A DNA stretch of 64,000 nucleotides. It comes from Clostridia bacterium. GTDB taxonomy: Bacteria; Bacillota; Clostridia; Oscillospirales; Butyricicoccaceae. The stretch is from positions 18,617 through 82,616 of the forward strand of contig JAQXOO010000020.1 of the NCBI GenBank assembly GCA_029099685.1, in the 5' to 3' direction. Positions 59,312 to 64,000 of this stretch are shown here, in pieces. Made by a program: the position numbers and the translations under genes. Positions within the stretch are counted from its first letter, which is position 1; each line of letters begins with the position of its first letter. A model generated the notes under the pieces. The model was not told the DNA's origin. It did not search any database and saw only the letters and a list, made by a program, of their open reading frames with translations.

Positions 59312-59932
59312 TTAACGATTTTTCGGAATCGAAATTTTTTCAGCCGGGGGCTGTCCCTTCAGCTCCCGCAGGAACATGGGCATCATTTTTTCCGCATAGG
59401 CCGTCAGGGAATATTCGCCGCCGCACAGGCACCAGTCATACATCAGCGCCCGCTCGGCCAGGGCGTACAGCTTGACGATCTCGTTCACCGTCAAAGCGTC
59501 CCGCAGCTGGCCCCGTTCCTGCCCCTCCCGGACGATCTGCCGCAGATAGCGGAAATACAGCCGGTCCCGGTCCAGCAGGTGCTTGTCCCCCTTGGTGATG
59601 AGCTGAGAGGACAGCAGCCGCGCCAGCAGGTCCAGGGACACCCGGCGCTCGATCATGGAAAACAGCGACCGGTTGAGCAAAAGAAGCTTGTCCCAGGCGT
59701 CCATGTCCGGGTCCAGTTCCTGCTGCAGGCGGGCGTATTCCTCGTCAAACAGATAGGAAAGGGAGGAAAGCAGGGCGTCCTTGCCGTCAAAATAGTGGTA
59801 AAAGGAGCCCTTGCTGGTCTGGGACCGCTCGATGATCTCCTCCACCGTGGTGTCCTCATAGCCCTGGTCATAAAACAGCTCCCAGGCGGCGGAAATGATG
59901 CGTCCCCGGGTGTTGCGGGTGTTTTTGGCCAT
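59312..59932 (-). CDS. TetR/AcrR-family transcriptional regulator
   Basis: 206 residues. The N-terminal TetR HTH (about 8-55) reads TRGRIISAAWELFYDQGYEDTTVEEI and QTSKGSFYHYFDGKDALL; the helical C-terminal ligand domain is not assignable. The ligand and targets are unknown; putP (upstream on the same strand) or the NSS transporter (60002-61408) are the obvious candidates. A -10-like TATAAT on the minus strand (about 59956-59961) precedes GAGGAGGTG. It may be autoregulated. Confidence 0.93.
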   Translation of the reverse strand: MAKNTRNTRGRIISAAWELFYDQGYEDTTVEEIIERSQTSKGSFYHYFDGKDALLSSLSYLFDEEYARLQQELDPDMDAWDKLLLLNRSLFSMIERRVSLDLLARLLSSQLITKGDKHLLDRDRLYFRYLRQIVREGQERGQLRDALTVNEIVKLYALAERALMYDWCLCGGEYSLTAYAEKMMPMFLRELKGQPPAEKISIPKNR

Positions 59933-60001
59933 AACAGCACCTCCTCATGGCAGCATTATACCACAAAAGGGAGGGGCGCGCCCCGCCCGTTTTCTGTTTT
60001 T

Positions 60002-61408
60002 TCAGCCCAGCAGGCCCAGGGACTGGGCCAGCAGCACCGCCAGCATCACCGGCGTGATGTATTTCACCATGGCTACATACAGGCTCCGGCGGCGGAACCG
60101 CACACCGCCCAGGGTGATCTCGTCGATGATGGTCTGGGGCTTGATGACCCAGCCCACCAGGATGCAGGTAGCGATGGCCACCACCGGCATCAGCACCGAG
60201 TTGGAGATGTAGTCCATGATGTCCAGGATCTGGCTGTTGGAGCCGGGGGCGTTGTTGGGCAGGACGGCTTCGAAGTACAGGCAGGTGTAGCCCATGCAGA
60301 CGATGACGCCCAGCACCAGGGCGATGGCCGCCACCGCCAGAACAGCGCGCTTGCGCTCCATGCGGAACCGGTCCATGGCAGAGGCCACCAGCGCCTCCAT
60401 GATGGAGATGGAGGAGGTGAGGGCGGCGAACACCACCATCACGAAAAAGGCCACGCCCACCACCGTGCCGATGCCGCCCATGGCGTCAAAGACCTTGGGC
60501 AGCGCCTTGAACATCAGGCCGGGACCGGAGCTGCCCAGGCCCTCGTACCCCATAAAGGCGTAGACGGCGGGGATGATCATCATGCCCGCCAAAAAGGCCA
60601 CGGCGGTGTCAAAGATCTCGATCTGGTTCACCGACCGGGTCAGGTCGGTGTCCTTTTTCACATAGGAGCCGTAGGTGATCATGATGCCCATGGCCACGCT
60701 GATGGAATAGAACAGCTGGCCCATGGCGTCCGTGATCACGGTGAGCAGACGCGAGGCCGTCATGCCCTGGAAATTGGGGATGAGATAGACCTTCAGCCCC
60801 TCCAGGCCGGTGCGGGTGACGCCGCTTTCGTCGGTGTGGGACAGGGTCAGGGAGAAGCCCGCGATGCAGATGATCAGCACCAGCAGCAGGGGCATCATCA
60901 CCTTGCTCATGCGCTCGATGCCGGCGTTGACGCCCTTATAGACCACAAAGGTGGTGGCGGCCAGGAACACCGCGAACCAGATCACCGGCTCCACGGGCGA
61001 GGTGATGAAGGCGCCGAAATAGCCGTCGGCCTCCGCCGCGGTGGGGGCGTTTCCTGTGAGGAACGCCGCCAGGTATTTCAGGATCCAGCCGCCGATGGCG
61101 CTGTAATAGGGCAGGATGAGCAGCGGGATCAGGCAGGCCAGCAGGCCGATCCAGCCCCATTTGGGGTGCAGGACCTTATAGGCGGTGATGGGGCTCTGCC
61201 CGGTTTTGCGGCCGATGGCGATCTCGGTGGTCAAAAGGGCGAAGCCGAAGGTCAGGGCCAGCACCACATAGCAGAGCAGGAAGATGCCGCCGCCGTCCTT
61301 GGCGGCCAGATAGGGGAACCGCCAGATATTGCCCAGGCCCACGGCGGAGCCTGCCGCCGCCAGGACAAATCCCAGCGAGCCGCTGAAATTGCTGCGTTTT
61401 TGTTCCAT
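60002..61408 (-). CDS. Neurotransmitter:sodium symporter (NSS) family transporter
   Basis: 468 residues, LeuT-fold with about eleven or twelve helices. The TM1 motif AAAGSAVGLGNIWRFPYLAAKDGGG (part) forms the Na+ and substrate site; TM6 SISVAMGIMITYGSY and TM8 ALTSSISIMEALVA follow. It probably imports an amino acid (Leu/Trp/Tyr/Ala type) with Na+. ATG 61408 follows AAAGGAG; the in-frame longer reading to 61567 passes through the promoter. Flanked by terminators; its neighbour TetR gene lies 69 bases downstream. Confidence 0.94.
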   Translation of the reverse strand: MEQKRSNFSGSLGFVLAAAGSAVGLGNIWRFPYLAAKDGGGIFLLCYVVLALTFGFALLTTEIAIGRKTGQSPITAYKVLHPKWGWIGLLACLIPLLILPYYSAIGGWILKYLAAFLTGNAPTAAEADGYFGAFITSPVEPVIWFAVFLAATTFVVYKGVNAGIERMSKVMMPLLLVLIICIAGFSLTLSHTDESGVTRTGLEGLKVYLIPNFQGMTASRLLTVITDAMGQLFYSISVAMGIMITYGSYVKKDTDLTRSVNQIEIFDTAVAFLAGMMIIPAVYAFMGYEGLGSSGPGLMFKALPKVFDAMGGIGTVVGVAFFVMVVFAALTSSISIMEALVASAMDRFRMERKRAVLAVAAIALVLGVIVCMGYTCLYFEAVLPNNAPGSNSQILDIMDYISNSVLMPVVAIATCILVGWVIKPQTIIDEITLGGVRFRRRSLYVAMVKYITPVMLAVLLAQSLGLLG

Positions 61409-61446
61409 AAATGTCCGATCTCCTTTTGGAAATGCATAGTTTTTAT

Positions 61447-61475
61447 AGTATAGCACATAAAAATACAAAAAACAA
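61447..61475 (-). promoter_or_regulatory. Sigma-A promoter of the NSS transporter
   Basis: Minus strand TTGTTT (61475-61470), 17-base AT-rich spacer, TATACT (61452-61447). Confidence 0.7.
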
Positions 61476-61519
61476 CGGTTTATTGTGATGAATTGATAAA
61501 TATGCCGAAAACCGCAGAA

Positions 61520-61553
61520 AAAAGCCGCGGCGCCTGTGTCTGGCGCCGCGGCT
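61520..61553 (-). terminator. Terminator of ftsH
   Basis: AAGCCGCGGCGCC TGTGTCT GGCGCCGCGGCTT, a perfect 13-bp stem, followed by TTTTTT on the minus strand, 24 bases past the ftsH stop. Confidence 0.93.
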
Positions 61554-61576
61554 TGGGCGTTCCGCAAAAGGACGGT

Positions 61577-63388
61577 TTATTCCGCGTTGAGGATGGACAT
61601 AAAGGTCTCGCCGGTGATGGTCTCCTTTTCATAAAGGAAGTCGGACAGCTGGTCCAGCTTTTCCCGGTTTTCCCTGAGGATGCGCACGGCCTTTTCGTGC
61701 TGTTTTTTCACCAGTTCCACCACCTGCCGGTCCACCTCCGCGGCGGTGTCGGGAGAACAGGCCAGAGAGGCGTCGCCGCCCAGATACTGGTTGTTCACCG
61801 TCTCCAGGGCCACCATGTCAAAATCCCGGCTCATGCCGTAGCGGGTGATCATGGCCCGGGCCAGCTTGGTGGCCTGCTCGATGTCGTTGGAAGCGCCGGT
61901 GGTCACCGAGCCGAACACCACTTCCTCCGCGGCCCGGCCGCCGGTAAAGGTGGCGATCTTGTTCTCGATCTCCTCCTTGCTCATCAGGTAATGGTTGCCC
62001 TCCTCCACCTGCATGGTGTAGCCCAGCGCGCCGGAGGTCCGTGGCACGATGGTGATCTTCTGCACCGGGGCGGAGTTGGTCTGCTTGGCGGCCACCAGGG
62101 CGTGACCGATCTCGTGGCAGGCCACGATGCGCTTTTCGTGGTCGGTCATAATGGCGTTCTTCTTCTGATAGCCGGCGATGACCACCTCGATGCTCTCCTC
62201 CAGGTCGGCCTGGGTGGCGCGGTCCCGGCCGTTGCGCACCGCCCGGAGGGCGGCCTCGTTGACGATGTTGGCCAGCTCCGCGCCGGAAGCGCCGGAGGCC
62301 ATGCGGGCGATGCGGTTATAGTCCACATCCCCCTCTACCTTGATCTTCCGGGCGTGGACCCGCAGGATGTCCTCACGGCCCTTCAGGTCGGGCAGCTCCA
62401 CCGGCACCCGGCGGTCAAACCGTCCGGGACGGGTGAGGGCGGGGTCCAGGGACTCGGGGCGGTTGGTGGCCGCCAGGATGATGACGCCGGTGTTGCCCTC
62501 GAAGCCGTCCATCTCCGTGAGCAGCTGGTTGAGGGTCTGCTCCCGCTCGTCGTTGCCGCCCAGCTGTCCGTCGCGCTTTTTGCCGATGGCGTCGATCTCG
62601 TCAATGAACACGATGCAGGGGGCCTTTTCCTTGGCCTGCTTGAACAGGTCCCGGACCTTGGAAGCGCCCATGCCCACGAACATCTCCACAAATTCCGAGC
62701 CGGACATGGAGAAGAAGGGCACGCTGGCCTCGCCGGCCACGGCCTTGGCCAGCAGGGTCTTGCCGGTGCCGGGAGGGCCTACCAGCAGTACGCCCTTGGG
62801 CATGGAAGCGCCGATCTCCTTGTACCGGGTGGGGTCGTGGAGGTAATCCACGATCTCCTGAAGGTTCTCCTTGGCCTCGTCCTCGCCGGCCACGTCGGCG
62901 AATTTGATGCCCTCAGAGGACTTGACATACACCTTGGCGTTGGATTTGCCGAAGGCCATGGCGTTGGGACCGCCCATCTTCTGCATCATCTTGCGGGACA
63001 TGAACTGGCCCAGGGCGATAAAGACGACGAGGGGCAGGATCCACCCCAGCAGGCTGACCAGCAGGGAGGTCTGCTCGATTTCCACGCCGGTGGTGGAGAC
63101 TCCGGCCTCCAGCAGCCGCTTTGTCAGGTCCGCGTCCGGGACCATGGCGGTCTTATAAACGGTATTTCCATCCTTGTCGGTGAACAGGATGCGGTTGTCC
63201 TGCTCCTGGATCTCCGCCTGTCCCACCTGGGCGCTCTCCACCATGCTCACAAAGGTGTTGTAGTCCACCTCGCGGATTTGGCGCTCGGCCATCCAGGGCA
63301 TGGCCAGAAAGTTGAACAGCATCACCACCAGCAAAACGATGGCGTAGTAGTAAAGCAGGGATTTTTTGGGCGGTTTGACTTCGTTCAT
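61577..63388 (-). CDS. ftsH: ATP-dependent zinc metalloprotease FtsH
   Basis: 603 residues. Two membrane helices (about 10-30 and 108-127) flank a periplasmic-type domain. The AAA domain has Walker [10 protein letters not shown], Walker [12 protein letters not shown], the pore motif FVGMGAS and SRH with arginine fingers ([19 protein letters not shown], part). The M41 protease domain has the zinc site HEIGH and a later third-ligand Asp region. It degrades misfolded membrane proteins and short-lived regulators. Own promoter with embedded CIRCE; strong terminator. GGAGGAACTTCC precedes ATG. Confidence 0.98.
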   Translation of the reverse strand: MNEVKPPKKSLLYYYAIVLLVVMLFNFLAMPWMAERQIREVDYNTFVSMVESAQVGQAEIQEQDNRILFTDKDGNTVYKTAMVPDADLTKRLLEAGVSTTGVEIEQTSLLVSLLGWILPLVVFIALGQFMSRKMMQKMGGPNAMAFGKSNAKVYVKSSEGIKFADVAGEDEAKENLQEIVDYLHDPTRYKEIGASMPKGVLLVGPPGTGKTLLAKAVAGEASVPFFSMSGSEFVEMFVGMGASKVRDLFKQAKEKAPCIVFIDEIDAIGKKRDGQLGGNDEREQTLNQLLTEMDGFEGNTGVIILAATNRPESLDPALTRPGRFDRRVPVELPDLKGREDILRVHARKIKVEGDVDYNRIARMASGASGAELANIVNEAALRAVRNGRDRATQADLEESIEVVIAGYQKKNAIMTDHEKRIVACHEIGHALVAAKQTNSAPVQKITIVPRTSGALGYTMQVEEGNHYLMSKEEIENKIATFTGGRAAEEVVFGSVTTGASNDIEQATKLARAMITRYGMSRDFDMVALETVNNQYLGGDASLACSPDTAAEVDRQVVELVKKQHEKAVRILRENREKLDQLSDFLYEKETITGETFMSILNAE

Positions 63389-63445
63389 GGAAGTTCCTCC
63401 TTTGCTCTGCCGCGGGGGCGCGGCGCGCCCCCGCAGGATGATTCT

Positions 63446-63488
63446 GTTATAGACGGATTCGTTAGCACTGTCAATAGAGGAGTGCTAA
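63446..63488 (-). promoter_or_regulatory. CIRCE element (HrcA operator) overlapping the ftsH promoter
   Basis: Inverted repeat TTAGCACTG-N9-GAGTGCTAA at 63462-63488 (one mismatch from the TTAGCACTC-N9-GAGTGCTAA consensus). On the minus strand TTGACA (63474-63469), 17-base spacer, TATAAC (63451-63446) form the promoter, so the -35 lies inside CIRCE. HrcA would repress ftsH until heat or unfolded-protein stress. Confidence 0.9.
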
Positions 63489-63579
63489 TATTTACAAAAA
63501 GTATAAGAATTCTCACCCCGTCCCCGGAAAACACCCAGTCCGGACCGGGGCCGGAGGGCGGTTTTCTTCCCGGAAAATC

Positions 63580-63613
63580 AAAAGCGCCGGAGCAAAGCGG
63601 ACCTTGCTCCGGC
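63580..63613 (-). terminator. Terminator after tRNA-Ser
   Basis: GCCGGAGCAAGG / CTTTGCTCCGGC-type stem (63586-63613), followed on the minus strand by GCTTTTGATTTT. Confidence 0.75.
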
Positions 63614-63614
63614 G

Positions 63615-63705
63615 TGGCGGAGATGGAGAGATTCGAACTCTCGCGCGCTGTTACACGCCTACCGCATTTCGAGTGCGGACCCTTCAACCACTTGGGTACA
63701 TCTCC
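63615..63705 (-). tRNA. tRNA-Ser (anticodon CGA)
   Basis: 91 bases with encoded CCA. Acceptor GGAGATG/CATCTCC, anticodon loop CTCGAAA with CGA, long class II variable arm, and T arm GAGAGTTCGAATCTCTC. Confidence 0.96.
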
Positions 63706-63717
63706 GTATACCCAAAC

Positions 63718-63746
63718 AGTTTACAATAACCGGAGCGGGATGTCAA
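63718..63746 (-). promoter_or_regulatory. Sigma-A promoter of tRNA-Ser
   Basis: Minus strand TTGACA (63746-63741), 17-base spacer, TAAACT (63723-63718). Confidence 0.8.
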
Positions 63747-63861
63747 GGGGAAAGCGCCCGGCAGGGGCCTTTCCCGTCCCGGCAGAGCCAGGCACAAAGG
63801 CCGGCCCGTTCGAAGCCGGTGAAAAACAAGCAAAAACAGAAAATAAAATCGGTAAAAAAGG

Positions 63862-64000
63862 TGAACTGCACCCCATTAGTTAGACAGTATGATATACTAT
63901 CTAACAAGTGGGGTGTTTTGTTATGCCAAAAGGAGTACCAAATAAACGGTATACACCAGAGTTCAAGCAAAGAGTTGTGGAAGCAGTGATGAAGGAAGGG
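63862..64000 (+). mobile_element. IS3-family insertion sequence, left end (truncated by window)
   Basis: The terminal TGAACTGCACCCCATTAGTT (63862-63881) matches the inverted-repeat style of IS3-group elements I know (TGxACTGCACCCC...). It is followed by a short promoter-like AT-rich stretch and orfA. The right end and target duplication lie outside the window. Confidence 0.75.
63923..64000 (+). CDS. IS3-family transposase OrfA, N-terminal part (partial)
   Basis: 26 codons are visible, reading MPKGVPNKRYTPEFKQRVVE and on to KEG, the start of an IS3 OrfA helix-turn-helix (KRYTxEFKxxVVE pattern). OrfA binds the IS ends and is usually joined to OrfB by programmed frameshifting. It is truncated by the window edge and AT-rich compared with its surroundings. 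Confidence 0.8.
   Translation, partial: MPKGVPNKRYTPEFKQRVVEAVMKEG

Noticed and set aside
61493..63883. 796-codon plus-strand ORF
   Set aside because: Antisense shadow of ftsH that also runs through CIRCE and tRNA-Ser.

Overview
The window is a high-GC, gene-dense segment of a Firmicutes chromosome. It looks like a gut spore-former of the Oscillospiraceae (Flavonifractor/Lawsonibacter/Dysosmobacter-like). Evidence: butyrate kinase, a ferritin-like spore coat protein, RNase Y, SLH-domain surface proteins, a CIRCE-controlled ftsH, sigma-A promoters of TTGACA/TATAAT type, strong AGGAGG ribosome binding sites and many GC-rich intrinsic terminators. Family assignment rests on recalled protein families and gene order; no database search was run.

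Layout. 1-1.2 kb: end of rplJ, rplL, a non-coding repeat block and tRNA-Leu(UAA). 1.4-5 kb: two GNAT acetyltransferases and a cyclophilin on the minus strand, then an N-acyl-D-amino-acid deacylase. 5-7.3 kb: a divergent trigger-factor paralogue and an AT-rich islet with a membrane-anchored XRE regulator. 7.9-15.4 kb: 2-hydroxyacid dehydrogenase, an unknown TIM-barrel-like protein, and a plus-strand run yqeG, endonuclease-IV-like, Xaa-Pro peptidase, efp, an acidic zinc-ribbon protein, mnmA, tcdA. 15.7-26.5 kb: an exported SLH-like protein, a Cys-rich mini membrane protein, a DAACS symporter, rny, udk, a class-I glutamine amidotransferase and a 1422-residue VWA/SLH surface protein. 26.5-33.1 kb: ABC-F ATPase, trmN6-like methyltransferase, rsmI, mpg, a double GNAT, SseB-like and unknown genes, and a phzF remnant. 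33.3-38.9 kb (minus): dnaX-ybaB-recR-pdxY with the SRP RNA upstream, and a fused D-glutamate cyclase. 39-45.8 kb: tRNA-Gly(CCC), DUF554, YitT, NYN-LOTUS, and a phosphate module (Na/Pi transporter-PhoU fusion plus PhoR/PhoB-like pair). 45.8-50.9 kb (minus): ECF sigma, anti-sigma candidate, two DUF4358 lipoproteins, MBOAT and DHHW acyltransferase genes. 51-57.5 kb: butyrate kinase, Cof-type HAD, coat protein, BFD-flavodiiron fusion, LOG, gamma carbonic anhydrase and an alanine/ornithine racemase-like gene. 57.6-63.7 kb (minus): PutP, TetR, NSS transporter, ftsH with CIRCE, tRNA-Ser(CGA). 63.86 kb to the end: left end of an IS3-family element.

Functional threads. Phosphate: the Na/Pi transporter has four 11-bp-spaced TTTAACA-like repeats upstream, next to a PhoPR-like pair. 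Envelope: an apparent six-gene operon links an ECF switch to two secreted lipoproteins and a membrane O-acyltransferase pair, and two SLH proteins elsewhere in the window could depend on a modified wall polymer. This operon is the best candidate for an under-described system. Translation and RNA: rplL, efp, mnmA, tcdA, rsmI, trmN6, rny, SRP RNA and three tRNAs.
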